Below are positions 36,506 to 48,544 of a stretch of DNA of 64,000 bases, piece after piece. The stretch comes from Meconema thalassinum (lineage: Eukaryota > Arthropoda > Insecta > Orthoptera > Tettigoniidae), in contig OX336397.1 of the NCBI GenBank assembly GCA_946902985.2, positions 152,451,890-152,515,889 on the forward strand, in the 5' to 3' direction. Positions within the stretch are counted from its first letter, which is position 1. Every line of letters starts with the position of its first letter. The notes beneath the pieces are model-generated. The model searched no databases, was not told the DNA's origin, and was given only the letters and a program-made list of their open reading frames with translations. The translations under genes and the position numbers were made by a program.

Positions 36506-37491
36506 TCAGAATGTTGGCTTTATTTCATTCATAACTACCTCATGGAGTGAATGTTTATGTTTGTAAGTGGTTCTATCAATATTGTACTTACACCAGTCAT
36601 CCTTGGGGCATAGAAAATGCCTAGGCAACTCATCTGAGGACATTTTATGGAAATATATGGCCCATATTGCTTTTCGCAATGCATCTATACTACTGTTATT
36701 TTCCCTTATTGCTTTTCCATAGAATAGTTGAAAGGAATCAATTTCCTTTTGAGTAAGTCTTTCTTTACCTCCCAAGGTTTTTCCATCTTCTAGACGAACA
36801 CCTTTCATTTCTTTCAGTAATCGTCGGAGCCGTCCTCCAACCCTCTTCTGAATATGGCCCACTCATTCAAGTTTCTCAATGTTACATTCATAAGGTTTAG
36901 ATTCCTTTACACATCACATAGATATTTGGTATATCTAACACCATATTGTTCTTGGGAACGACAAAACATTTCAACCACAGCATCCGACTCCATCCTAACC
37001 CTTGATCCCGTATAATTCTGACAACATCTAGTTTTATGTTTCTCAACTCACCCTTTCTCAGCTGTAGGGTCAACTGAAGGTTTTCTTGTTGAACACTGGT
37101 GACAATATTTAAACTTCATTTGTACATCTAATACCTTACCACTGTCGACACTAATGATGGAAGAGACACCATAGAGCGATGTATGCCCCCTTTTCATCCA
37201 AGTTCCATCCACAGATACACACAAATCTGTAGCATATTCAATACTGTCTTGTTCATTAGCAATAATTCTAGCTTTCCTATCTTCCACAACAGTTGCAATT
37301 GCTTTTTTCATACTTCCTTTGGCAACATCACACACAGCGTCAGAAACATAACGGTTTGCAGTATCAAACCGAAGGCTTTGTGCGGGTAAATTCATAATAC
37401 CACAAAGTACATTTGCTGCTTCTCTACCTTTACCCAAGCATCTCATACCATAAACTAACCTGATGTTGCTTCCCAACAAATCATTCTGCAT
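36506..37491 (-). pseudogene. Mutator/Kolobok-like transposase fragment
   Basis: Two minus-strand pieces: N-terminal 37048-37491 and C-terminal 36506-36862. The first contains LCVSVDGTWMKRGHTSLYGV (about 37175-37235), a motif known from the Mutator-like transposase domain found in many insect proteins, followed by VDSGKVLDVQMKFKYCHQC. The second has GHIQKRVGGRLRRLLKE, IREN, AIWAIYFHK and CPKDDWCKY, also typical. Between them (36863-37047) the frame breaks and part of the catalytic core, including the GDGDSK-type region, is deleted. It lies in the outer transposon with GGGGGAT ends and would be its enzyme. The motif match is by eye; superfamily naming (Mutator or Kolobok) is not settled. Confidence 0.72.
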
Positions 37492-38181
37492 TTTTATTCA
37501 GTGCTAAATGCAAATTCCTAATTACAAACACTACACAAAATGTTCATGTTTCTTGCAATCCCAACTCTATTTTCTTCAACTAATTTCACACACCCAGTTT
37601 ATTACAGTTTGAACAAGCACAGGAGACATTTATAGCACTGCAGAGAAGTTCTAAATCTATCATTCTAAATCCGGAAGACAATAGCTATATATCACTAACT
37701 ATCTTATTTAAATATTGAAGTACTGAGCCAATTTTTGATGATGATGATGATGATGAAGAAGATAGTTTATGTTGTGATGTTGTTGCTGGTACTGCATTTG
37801 CTGCCTTGGTATAACGATTGCCACAAAACTTTCTCTTCTTATAAACATTACTTACTTTCCCCCTTATTATATTACCAATTTTTCACTAACGTCACTGAAG
37901 ATAACACTCCCGCAATTCAATCAACAAACCAACCAATACGGAAGACTCGATCTTCCTGCAGGCTACTGCTCTCCGCTGCATTCTGGTGGCAAAACAAGGA
38001 ACTAAAAACATAGAGATAGAGAAAAAGGAGCAATTTATGCCATAAATATTCACAAGAGAGTTGTATATTAGCATTAAAAGGATTTATGAATCCAAAAGCA
38101 ACAGAGTAGGTTGAAACTTGGTGTGACACATTCGCGCACCCACATAAACATTAATTATTTTCACCGACTTATATCAAAGAT

Positions 38182-41100
38182 GGGGGATGAACGTTGCTCA
38201 CGTCCGCAGGATTTACCTTCTAATTGCCCTGCACGTGTCCCCCGGGTGGTGCTAAGCGAGCAACGGCAATAGGCAGCCAGTCTATCCTAGGATCTCCTGG
38301 CTATCAAATTATGTCAAATACACCATTTGGAAACAGCTCTTCTCAGAGCTCTTTAACAAGAAACATTGGTCTCACTATTCGCATTTTCCAACTCAATATA
38401 GAAAGCATCAGTAGAGCAAAGTGTGATTATCTCTCAAAAATGCTCAGAGAGAACAACATAGATGTTGTTGTCCTTCGAGACGCATGCTGCTAATGAAGAA
38501 CAACTCCGTACTAGGGGTAGTATTGCTGGGTACACGGCACTAGGAGCAACTTACCATGAAGCATATGGAGTGGCCACATATGTCCGTAATAACATCAAAG
38601 AAGCTGAGCTACTATCTCAAAGCACAGAAGAAAACGTTCATCAGGTTGTCATCCGACTGAATAATGTCTCAATCGCCAACATCTACAAACCACCGTGCAT
38701 TTCATGGCCTCAATATATTGTACCAACTGCAGAACATCCTGCAATTTATGTGGGGGATTTCAATAGTCATAATGAACTCTGGAAGTATTCTAAAACAGAT
38801 GATTGTGGACTTAAATTAATGGACTGGTGCGAAAGTAACAACCTCCATCTAGTATTTGACGCTAAAGATCAAGGAACTTTTCGGTCAGCTGCATGGGGTA
38901 GAGATTCGAATCCAGATTTATGCTTTGTCAGCTCCAATATAAATGGAAATCCATTACACACTACACGCAAAGTGATGGGAGATTTCCCTCATAGCCAGCA
39001 TAGACCAGTAATACTCGAATTTGGTATCACAGTTCCCATTATACGATCAACGCCACGCCCCCGGTGGAATTTCCAGAAAGCCGATTGGTCTGCATTCTCT
39101 GTGGAGCTTGATAAATGCATTCGTTGGATTCCCCCAAATCACCAAAGCTATCAACGTCTTGTTGGCGCAGTTATATCTTCTGCTAAGAAATGTATGCCCA
39201 GGGGCTATTGGAAAGAATATATTCCTGGCTGGAATACCGAGAGTGAGGAATTGTTTAAGAATTTCGAACAAAACAGTGATGCAGAAACGGCTGACAAACT
39301 TCTGGCTAGCTTGGATGAATGCCGAAGGCAAAGATGGGTTGAAACAGTCGAAAGCTTAGATTTCACTCATTCTAGCAGAAAAGCCTGGGGCCTTCTTAGA
39401 AGGCTAGGAGGAGGTACACCAGTAGTAAAGAGTCAACCTCAGGTGACACCAGACCAAATAGCTTCCCATATTGTAACAACTTCCCGAGCTCCATCTGACA
39501 AGAAACATACTAAGTATGTTAGATACCAGCTTCATGCTCTGAAATCATCAACACCTCGCATGTCTAGCTATTCACGTCCCTTTACAGCCTTTGATGTTCA
39601 AGAGGCCCTCAAAGACCTAAAACTTGGCAAGGCACCTGGTTTCGATGGAATTCATCCAGAATTCCTCACACATATGGGAAACAATGCAAAGAGATGGATG
39701 GCACAGTTCTTCACAGATATTCTCCAGACTGGACAAATCCCACCCGACTTCAAGAAAGCTAAAATCATTTCCATATTGAAGCCTGGAAAACCTGCAAATA
39801 TACCTGAAAGTTACAGACCCATAGCCCCCCTTAGCTGTTGCTACAAACTCTTTGAAAGGCTTATCTACAACAGAATTGGGTCAACCATTTTAGAACTCAT
39901 TCCTGCGGATCAGGCAGGCTTCAGACCTAACCGAAACTGCTGTGATCAAGTACTTTCATTAACATCTTACATTGAGGCCGGATTCCAGCAAAAGCTTAAA
40001 ACATCTGCTGTCTTTGTGGATCTCACTGCTGCCTTTGATACCGTATGGAAGGAAGGATTGATTTATAAATTACTCAGAGCTATACCCTGCAGAACAATCG
40101 CACAGCTTATCAACAACATGATCAGTGACAGAAAATTTCAGGTCTGTTTAGGTGAAAAGAAAAGCTCAGTGAGAAAACTGCATAATGGATTGCCCCAGGG
40201 ATCAGTTTTGTCGCCACTACTGTTTAATCTATACATCTCTGATCTTCCAGAAACAATATCCAGAAAGTTCTGCTATGCTGATGACTTGACACTGGCCACA
40301 CAACACAAGATCATTGAGAAAACTGAAGACATTCTGAATAAGGACTTATCCACCCTGACAGAATATTTCAGGAACAGGAGACTCAGACCCAGTGCAGCCA
40401 AGACGGAGGTCTCTTGCTTCCATTTGAGTAACCGGCTTGCTAACTTCAAACTAAATATTACCTTTTCCAATAGAGTTCTTAATCACAATAGGTTTCCGAA
40501 ATATCTTGGTGTTACCTTGGATCGGACTTTATCCTTCAAGCAACATCTTTTGAACTTGTCGAAGAAACTGAAAACCCGAAACAATATTATTCAGAAGCTA
40601 ACTGGTACTACTTGGGGATCTGCTGCGAACATCCTGCGCTCTTCAGCCTTAGCACTGGTTTTCTCTACTGCCGACTTCTGTGCTCCAGTGTGGCTTAATA
40701 GCCCGTATACGAAGTATATTGACCCAAAATTGAATTCCAGCATGCGTCTTTTATCTGGCACCATCAGACCAACTCCAGTCCACTGGCTCCCACTATTGTC
40801 TGGTATAATGCCACCTGACTTACGAAGATCGAGTGCTCTTGTTCGAGAGTACAACAAGATCTGCAAGAATCCTCTGCTACCTGTTCTAGGCGACATACCA
40901 GCTCTTAGTCTCCAAAGATTGAAATCACGACATCCACCTCTTTGTGATGCAGCTCTGAAGACATCCACCAACTTCGATGCTTTGGAGGAATGGAAAGGCC
41001 GCTGGAATAACTCCACTGACTTGCCCCTACATAACATCTTCAGAGGTGAAAAAATTGCTAACGGATTCCAACTACCGCGTGCAACTTGGTCCAGACTGAA

Positions 41101-41422
41101 CAGGATCAGGACAGGTCATGGAAGGTGCAGGGATTCCCTCTATAAGTGGATTTTTGTACCTTCTCCAGAATGTGATTGTGGAGCCCCTCGCCAGACCATT
41201 CCTCACATTTTAAGCGAGTGTCAACTACGGGCTTATCCAGGTAGATTGGAAGACTTTGTATCACCAACAGCGGAGGCACTGCAGTGGGTTCAAAAGTTGG
41301 ACATTCACCTATAATGGATAACTCTAATGCCTGACCTGAATCAATGTTTTTTTTTTGTTATTGTGTATATATTGTATATATTATGTATATAATTTCCTTG
41401 CCATACGCTAATAATAATAATA
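38182..41422 (+). mobile_element. Jockey-type LINE, 3.2 kb
   Basis: Flanked by an 11-bp duplication ATATCAAAGAT (38171-38181 and 41423-41433). The 3' end is a short (TAA)n tail (41411-41422) and the 5' end starts GGGGGATGAACG. The exact TSD shows that both ends are original, although no ORF1 is present. Confidence 0.85.
38224..41314 (+). pseudogene. Jockey-type endonuclease-reverse transcriptase, one frameshift from open
   Basis: 38224-38493 gives the start of the endonuclease (IRIFQLNIESI, VVVLRDA) and 38462-41314 gives the rest: the ORFs overlap out of frame at about 38480, consistent with one lost base. Endonuclease motifs: AIYVGDFNSHNELW (about 38745-38780), SQHRPVILEF (about 38993-39020). 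RT motifs: LGKAPGFDGIHPEF (about 39623-39665), FVDLTAAFDTVW (about 40015-40050), LPQGSVLSPLLFNLY (about 40190-40235), FCYADDLTL (about 40270-40295). C terminus CDCGAPRQTIPHILSEC (about 41170-41220) is the Cys-His segment usual in Jockey-group elements. It would nick DNA and reverse-transcribe the element. Exact clade not determined. Confidence 0.87.
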
Positions 41423-41538
41423 ATATCAAAGATATTACCATGAACTTTCACAAGATGAAAACAACATCCCAAATATTCAAAAAACACCATTTTAAAAAAT
41501 TCGAAATTTCAACCATTCTCATTGACATCCCCCTTTAA

Positions 41539-42500
41539 GGCCATATCCATGTAGCACATGATGAGCGAACTTGACTGAGAAGGGTAGTTTAAAGACATGC
41601 TCATTCGTAGTAATATGCCATATTCATGTACCCCAAGCTGAGCAGACACACATACGCATTCATAGTGGTATCAAACCATATGCATTCACTAGATGCGAAA
41701 AGAATTTCACTAGGAAGGGAAGATTAAAGGACGCACGCTATATTCAGGTAGTACACGCGGAGCAAACTTTGGTCGGAATGGAAATTCGGAGACGCATTTG
41801 CTTAATCATAGTGGTGTCAGTGCAAATTCCTGTAGCTCATGTAGAATGAACTTTACTTTGGAACAGCATTTGAAAATACACATTTTAATACATAAAAGTG
41901 TAAAGCCTTAATCATGTAGTACATGGGTAGCAAACATTACACAAAGCGATTTCTAGGGAAACAAAATTAGTGCTTAATCATACTTGTAAATATACGCATT
42001 CGTATGGTACATGAGGAACGAACTTAACCTGAAGCGCTGTTTGGAGATTGACTTGTTTTCTTTCTGATAGGAAAGTAGAAAATGCACATTTGTGTAGCAA
42101 ATGTGAAAATAACTTTACTATGAATCTATATTATGAGACACACATGCTTATTCATAGCTGCTTACAGCCCTTTCCACATTTGGAGCAACTTTACTGGGAA
42201 AGGGTCTTTGAACACATATCTCCTAATTTATAGTGAGCTGAAACAATAATCATTTAGTACATCTGGACCAAACTTGACTCTGTCAAATTCATTAGATAGA
42301 CACATGCTAATTATTAGTGGCCAAATGTGCTTCCATGTTGTTAATGCGGAACTATATTTGCAGGGATAGGACCTTAAGTCACATGCTAGTACGTGAAGCC
42401 AAATGCATGCATCATTTGCGGAATCTAAACTAGGAAATGATCTTAAGAAAAACCCATGCGGAGATAACGTTAATATGAAAACAACATTGTAGACACATGC
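41539..42500 (+). pseudogene. Decayed C2H2 zinc-finger array (continuation)
   Basis: Starts mid-linker with GGCCATATCCATGTAGCACATG and goes on with about nine degenerate finger units at roughly 80-bp spacing (for example CSKCENNFTMNLYYETHMLIHS at about 42090-42155). Stops and deletions are frequent. It resumes the array that ends at 10836, and its linker phase fits. Confidence 0.7.
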
Positions 42501-42842
42501 TTATTGATTGGGGATAATAGCCGCATCTACACAGATTTTGCCAAGCAAACTTGACTGAATAAAAAAGTATGCCAAACTTATGTATTAAATATGCAGCAAC
42601 ATTTACTCACAAGTATCTCTCATGATTCGCTTGTTACTTAGTTGCCACAAGGCATATTCAAATAGTACATGTGGAGCAATTTGTACTCTATTGGGTGTAT
42701 AACGACACATGTGTAAATTCATACTTGCCTAAGCAGTATTCATATAGTATGTACGGATTAAAATTCACTGTTTGGGAGGCTCACAAAAATTCCTTGTTCA
42801 TCGTTGGGGCAAAAGCCATATTCATGTGGTACTTGTGGCGAA
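41985..42842 (+). repeat. Inverted duplication, left arm
   Basis: About 0.86 kb of zinc-finger-derived sequence repeated in the opposite orientation at 49045-49917. Shared segments include TTTGGAGATTGACTTGTTTTC (left copy, about 42040) and the QYSYSMYGL/WEAHK/LFIVGAK frame at 42725-42830. The arms diverge at many positions, so the duplication is not recent. Confidence 0.75.
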
Positions 42843-42849
42843 AAGTCAA

Positions 42850-44195
42850 TAATAAAAATCGAATATATTATACCACATTGTGGCCCTCTTCATCAATATT
42901 GTCTTCTAAATAAATTAAAACTATTGAATTACGAGCAAAATTGTTTAATACAGTATTTTCCTTGGGTTTTCCCTTTCCGTAATAATTTTTCATAAAAGGT
43001 ATTAATAAAACAGATCTGTAACAATGTGTGTTTTAGTTTATGTTAGTATATAATAATTGTTTAAAATATCAGGTGTTATAAATAGATTTAATAATGTCTT
43101 ATGATGGTTTCTCATTAGATGAAATAAGGATCTTTGGTGTGGGGAGCATGGCTTGGAAATTTACTGCATTTATTCCTCGCTTTATTGAGAATTGTATACT
43201 GCACATGGTATGGATGAAGCTGATGGTCTTCGACGGAGAAACGTTGCGTATACATCTATGGTGAAGTTTGATTCAATAGGTGTTAATGTATGCGTTGTTT
43301 CTTATTGAATGTGTAATTGGAAGTCATGGAGCCATGTCCCTTTATTGAATTATCATAAGTCTGTTCTTGCATTTTATCCGTTTTTGGCGCTTATTTTGTA
43401 AATTCAATTGATAACTATTCCTGCCAAAAATGTAATTATTTTCGTTTTCACCCGTAGAAAAAGGAAATGTCGTTGTTCCTTTATCTTTCAACATTCTCAA
43501 CTTAAACTTTTGTAAATCGCGCTATCCTAAACATTAGATTAACTTTGGCCTCAGGCTCTAGCGGTGGGATTCCTATCGCATAAATGGTCGTTGCATGCCG
43601 TCTAATCTCTTTGTCACATCTATACTGTCATGTTCCGCAGATTCTGTGATTAGCCAACGGGATAGTGGCTTTAGGTGGTAGTTGTTCTCACTTTGTATGA
43701 CTGCAGGTGGAAAAACCTTCATTCTCCGTTGTTAACAAGTACATTCGTATTGTCCCCTCTGGACCTTTTGCCTTCTCATCTAATTCTCCCTGAATCACAT
43801 TTCTCCAAATTTGAAATTCTCAAGATTTTATCAAGCAAGCGTGAATAACTGCCATGACATGTAATATTTGAATAAGAAAACACTTGGTATCGAACTGTCT
43901 ATTAGCAAATGCAGCTAATCTCATAACACTGCTCATTGATATGCTTCTTTTAACATGATAATCATGCTGCAAAGTGGTAGTTATCTACTCATTTATTTCA
44001 GAATAACTCTCTAAACGTCATATCATTGATACTGGACGAATTTCTTACATAGATGTAACTTATTATATAAAGATATAGGCTACTGAGTAAATTTCAACAC
44101 CGAACTCTTCACAAAACATGGTATCATAAACAATACATTATTTCTAGGAGCACATAATATTCGTAGGTATCTGCCCAATATATATATATATATAT
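42850..44195. other. AT-rich stretch without recognisable gene
   Basis: Nothing identifiable on either strand apart from a (TA)n run at 44178-44199. Confidence 0.5.
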
Positions 44196-44285
44196 ATATC
44201 AAGGATGTGTAAAATCCACCGCTCTTCCTAAAAAGTTCCCAACACATACAGTATTTAGATGTACACAAAAACCCTCCCCAAATTA

Positions 44286-45791
44286 CACAAGTGTCCAAAT
44301 GTTAAGCATAATCACTAAACGTGGCCATACCGTCTGATAGGAATGTCAGACGGATTGTTTTACAAACGGAAGCCTAATCACACACCATATGTCACACAAC
44401 TTGTGCAAAAGATTAGTGTCAGAAAGGTTCTGATAGCTAAAGTACACCTTTGAAAACAACTAACAAAACTTGTCAATGTCTTCCACAACAATATATGTTG
44501 TTAATAGGATGCATGGTTACCCCTAACGGCCACACATGCTTCGCAGCGACGTCTATCAGAAGGTCCAAGAGCTCTTGTGGCAGTCGATCCCATTCCTCCG
44601 AATGGGAAATGCAAAGGTCTTGGAGGGTCCTTGGTGGAAGCTGACGGGATGCAATTCGCCTCCCCAATGTATCCCAGGCATGTTCTATTAGATTCATATC
44701 TGCAAACTTCGATGGCCAGTCCATACGATAAGGCCGATAACCTAGATGATAGGCCCCTTAAAACAACAACAACAACAGTCAATACGATGAATGTCTTCCC
44801 CAGCCAGAAATACATCCACCAGACAAGCGTCGGTGCGATCAGGCATTATCATCCTTTAAGAGGAAGTCTGGACCAACCCACCTCTGAAGAGTCGAACATG
44901 TGGCCTCAGTAGCTAATCCCTGTATCTCCGAGCATTCACAGTGATCCTCGGACCACCCATGAAGATATGCAGGTCCGTACAGCCATTCATGACGCCACCA
45001 CCGCCATACTGGTCGCGTTTATGTGGTTGTATCGGCTACCCAGTTTCCTCCAGATTAATGCGCGACGGGAATTTTTCTGCAAATAAGAGTACACGCCTCC
45101 ATTCATTCATTCATGGTCCTGTTTCCACGTTGACGGCTTCAGTGTAAACGGACCCGTCTTTGTGCTGGAGTGAGCGGGCCGCACACCGCTGGACTTCGGG
45201 CTAACAGCCCTGCTGTTCTGAGTCTCCGGTACACTGTTTCCCGGGAAACGGCAACCCTTGAGATGGCTTCAATCTTTGCCGACAATAGTCTTGTAGGTGC
45301 ACTCCGATTACGTCGGGTGGTTAAGGCCTGATATCGGTCCTGCTGTGGAGTGGTTACTCTTCGTCGACTGGTACTGCCTTAGGACTAACATCTCCTGTGT
45401 CTCGAAATCGTCTCCAAAGCCTGGAAACGACACTTAAAGGCACATTGAAGGATACAGTGATTTCGGTCTGTGTATGACTTGCTTCCAGTTGGCCGAGTAT
45501 TCTACCCTTTGAAGCAGGGTTCAAATGACTTTGGTGTGCCATTATGTTGTTACGTTCACCACGAGGCTACATTCCGCCCACTATAACAGGGCAAACACGA
45601 CTGGGGGAATATGGGGCGCAGGCACTGGCTGTGTTTACCTTGTGGTTACGTCGCTAGTCAAAGTAGGGAATACTCCTTTCCTATACAGAGCGAACACGTA
45701 AGGTAGGTAGGTGCATACGTCGTGCGATTTGCGGTCTATTTCCTGTTGCCCTGCTTATTAATAACTTATCCTTAACTTTTGGATACTGGTG
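44286..45791 (-). mobile_element. Tc1-like transposon, 1.5 kb, decayed
   Basis: Terminal inverted repeats CACAAGTGTCCAAATGTTAA at the left and, inverted, CACCAGTATCCAAAAGTTAA at the right, with TA on both sides (44284-44285, 45792-45793). Length fits Tc1. Confidence 0.8.
44473..45542 (-). pseudogene. Tc1-like transposase, frameshifted
   Basis: 45354-45542 encodes the N-terminal helix-turn-helix (LNPASKGRILGQLEASHTQ, VPLSVVSRLWRRF). 44473-44724 encodes the C-terminal part (MDWPSKFADMNLIEHAWDTLGRR), which has the NxIEHxWD signature around the last catalytic residue. The middle (44815-45350) is broken in several frames. It would have cut and moved the element at TA sites. Confidence 0.8.
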
Positions 45792-46188
45792 TACATTCCC
45801 AGAACATATCATTTGGATATGCACTAAAACCCTCCTCTATAACAACTCCGGAGCGTATCAGTTTGATGTGTACAAACCCCTCTCCCTAAAATATTCACTG
45901 TATCATATGGATGTGAAGAAAACTCCTCTCTATAAAATCTGTTGATTGATGTACAAATCCCAGTAACTATAACATTCGCGGAATATAACAGTTGGAATAA
46001 TGTCTTACCTCCACTCCCTGTAAAATTCCCAGGGTATCATTCTGATGTGTGAAAAATCCTCACCCTATGTCTCTACACTTGAAATCTCTCTTAGCATGCC
46101 TGAACTATTATGTAAAAATATGTACGAAAAATGCTGGTACTACACTTAAAAATTATGTATAAATAAAAATTCAAACGTATTCAATTTA

Positions 46189-46302
46189 CAGTACAGTTTG
46201 ATAAACAGATATTGCAGTATTGTATACTGTATTCTCAATAAGTTTTAAGTAGGCGAAAACGCTCAAGTTTTATCCGCAAGCCGGATAATCCAGAGTATAC
46301 TG
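46189..46302. mobile_element. Possible pogo/Tigger-like terminal fragment or short MITE
   Basis: The right end, read on the minus strand, is CAGTATACTCTGGATTATCC next to TA (46303-46304), typical of pogo/Tigger ends. A weak mate CAGTACAGTTTGATAA starts at about 46190. No transposase. Confidence 0.35.
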
Positions 46303-46309
46303 TACATCA

Positions 46310-47390
46310 CAAAGTAAATTTGTCTACGCCTAATTACATGTATGCGCTTGATGGCCACTATAGGTTATGAACCTTAAAACGTACTCGTATAGGCTACTGA
46401 ATGACAAATTGCATATATTACATGAATTTAGCTACCAGTTGAACGGTATTAAAATATTAGTTTTCAATTTACCCACACCCCTTTAGTGAATTCTGCTTCA
46501 CGTGAAAGCGCGCAAGTTGTTCTGGCTAACACGCGATAATTCTGTTTTAAATGCCCTTCAAGCCGATTAAGTGATTCACAACAAATATGGCATTTGCCTG
46601 CTGTCGATAAAATTGGCTATATATTAAGATACTCTCTGAAGAACCCTGTTTTGAATGTAGTAGTCAAGCATTCAGGATACACACGTGTATCATTAGACCA
46701 ATCTTTAGAGCAAACTCTTTTCAAACATAAATCACTTAAACGTAGCTCCTTTTCAAGTACGGTAAGAATGAAGATATGTTTCAAAAAGGATACATACGAG
46801 CTATGGTATAACCATTGATCTCTAGGTAATACTGGAATGCCGACTGTATGGGAGCAAAGTGCGGCTTTTGGTGCGACTAGTTACGCCTGGTAGTTCACGT
46901 CAAGGAGGAGAGTTTGACGTATACGAACGCAAGGATAATGTACGTACCTACGACGAGATACAAGTAAAAGAGGTACTTTGAACATTTAGGCGAACGGTAA
47001 ACTAAACGGAACTTACGCCGAAATACATATTTCAAAATATCATAATAATTTGATACTTAAAATGGCTAGGAAAATACGCCAACATAAAATATTATATTGC
47101 AGCCTGATTGTTCATCATTTTTATTTTTATCCTTAGATCAGAGGCAGCACACACAATAACTATAGGCCTACTGGCAATAAATACAAGCCGTACGTACATT
47201 AAAACAAAATAAAAAGAATAAAGAACAAAAGATGAGGTAATTTGTATTCAACGTTTTTATTAATTCAAAGGCAGCATTCATATGTGTGTGAATATGCATA
47301 AGCCTACAACTAAACAATTAAATTGATGCTTAGTGAAGAAAAATACATACTTTATTTATGAAAAACCACCAAATGTTCAATATTCTTAAA
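46310..47390. other. AT-rich stretch without recognisable gene
   Basis: No coding or RNA motif seen. One 45-bp block at 46865-46909 recurs at 48309-48351. Confidence 0.45.
46865..46909 (+). repeat. 45-bp direct repeat, copy 1
   Basis: TTTTGGTGCGACTAGTTACG and ACGTCAAGGAGG are shared with 48309-48351 in the same orientation, 1.44 kb apart. Flanks do not match clearly. Confidence 0.6.
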
Positions 47391-47394
47391 GGCA

Positions 47395-47600
47395 ATGGTG
47401 CATGTTGCTCAGCGGTCAAGCTATTCGCATCTCACCAAGGTGGACCAGGATCGATTACCGGTCATTGCATGTGAGTTTTTCGAAGTGAAATGCCATGTCC
47501 TGTGATTCGGATCCCGCGTAAAATGGAGGTCCCTTGGCTCATGATCACAGGATTGACGGTCACGTAAAACTACAAGCTTCTTTTTCTTCAAAGCAGGTCG
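47395..47600 (+). repeat. tRNA-derived SINE
   Basis: Starts GGTGCATGTTGCTCAGCGG (A-box-like, GCTCAGCGGTCAAGC), then GGATCGATTACC (B-box-like, about 47448-47459), followed by a body with TTTTTCGAAGTGAAATGCCA that is commonly found in insect SINEs. No poly(A) tail or TSD established. Confidence 0.6.
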
Positions 47601-48308
47601 AAACTTAGAACTCACATAAGTCATACAGCAAACGAACAGGATCCTGCAGGAAAGATCCCTTAAGCCGAATTCTTTTTATCGTCTCCAAGACTGACATAAT
47701 AAAAGTATACTGGAAAATGTGAAATTTTATGCCTATGCTGATGAAAAAAGTAACAGTAAATATTAGGCCTAGGTCTACAGACATCAACTTGTAGGCTACT
47801 TGTCGTTCAATAACTCTCGGTCTTTTCTTGGGTGGCTGAAGCAGATGCTGTGGGAAATTGAAAATTGCAGGTACCGTACCACATCACCTTTAAGCAGTGG
47901 TTTGTTTCTATTAGAATGAAACAAGTAGCATGATTTATAAAAGTGTTCACAGCTATAACCCATTTCTTTAATACATCTGGACTTTTCCATGGAAATCTCT
48001 AATATAAGCAAGGCCTAGGTTATAATTCTGTGACTAATAACTTATAACCTATAATAGGGCCTACGTGTATTTGTCATATGCTATTTAGGCCTATTGTGTC
48101 AAAATTTGATGTAAGACGTATCCATAAACGCAGAATAGGCTACTTCATTACAAATCTCAATTCGAAAATAAAGTAGACCGTAAACCTATCGTATTATTGG
48201 AAAATACCATACATATAACGTTGCACAGAGGTATGTACGATCAAATATATGAAAAGAATCACGACATATCAGCTGACTTGTATTCTAGAGTTCAATGGTA
48301 TGACAGTT

Positions 48309-48351
48309 TTTGGTGCGACTAGTTACGCCTGGTCGTTGCACGTCAAGGAGG
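48309..48351 (+). repeat. 45-bp direct repeat, copy 2
   Basis: See copy at 46865-46909; differs by a few bases near GGTCGTTGCACG. Confidence 0.6.
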
Positions 48352-48544
48352 CGATGACCAGGAAGCAGTTTTCAGCGAGGGTTACCATGGGAGGAGTCGT
48401 TCCAGTAGTACCTACAGTTCAATGGGTATAACAAACCCTCTACGAATTTACACGGGCTTAATGAATACCCCGCTTTCTAAAAATCCCTTCTCAACTTGTA
48501 TTTAGTGAATTTTCTTCAGTACGCAATAACACATTTTCTGTAAA

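Larger units (their letters stand above)
10842..41533. mobile_element. Outer DNA transposon interrupting the zinc-finger array (composite, nested)
   Basis: Left end TTTAA then GGGGGAT (10837-10848); right end ATCCCCC then TTTAA (41527-41538). The same zinc-finger linker is broken on both sides: left flank ends in AGTGG plus TTTAA, and right flank continues from TTTAA into GGCCATATCCATGTAG. After subtracting the BEL element (11138-36021 with its TSD) and the Jockey LINE (38182-41422), about 2.5 kb remains. It carries the Mutator/Kolobok-like transposase at 36506-37491. A TTAA-type target suits the Kolobok superfamily, but the right end has an extra T, so the TSD may be TTTAA, TTAA or TTA. The boundaries are seen; the superfamily is inferred. 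Confidence 0.6.
44200..46070. repeat. Degenerate ~50-bp tandem array, interrupted by a Tc1 element
   Basis: Units of about 50 bp with TTCCCAGnnTATCAnTTnGATGTGTACAA and CCCTCnCCnTAAAA. One to two units lie at 44200-44285 and about six at 45792-46070. Removing the Tc1 element restores the period across the junction. Confidence 0.65.
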
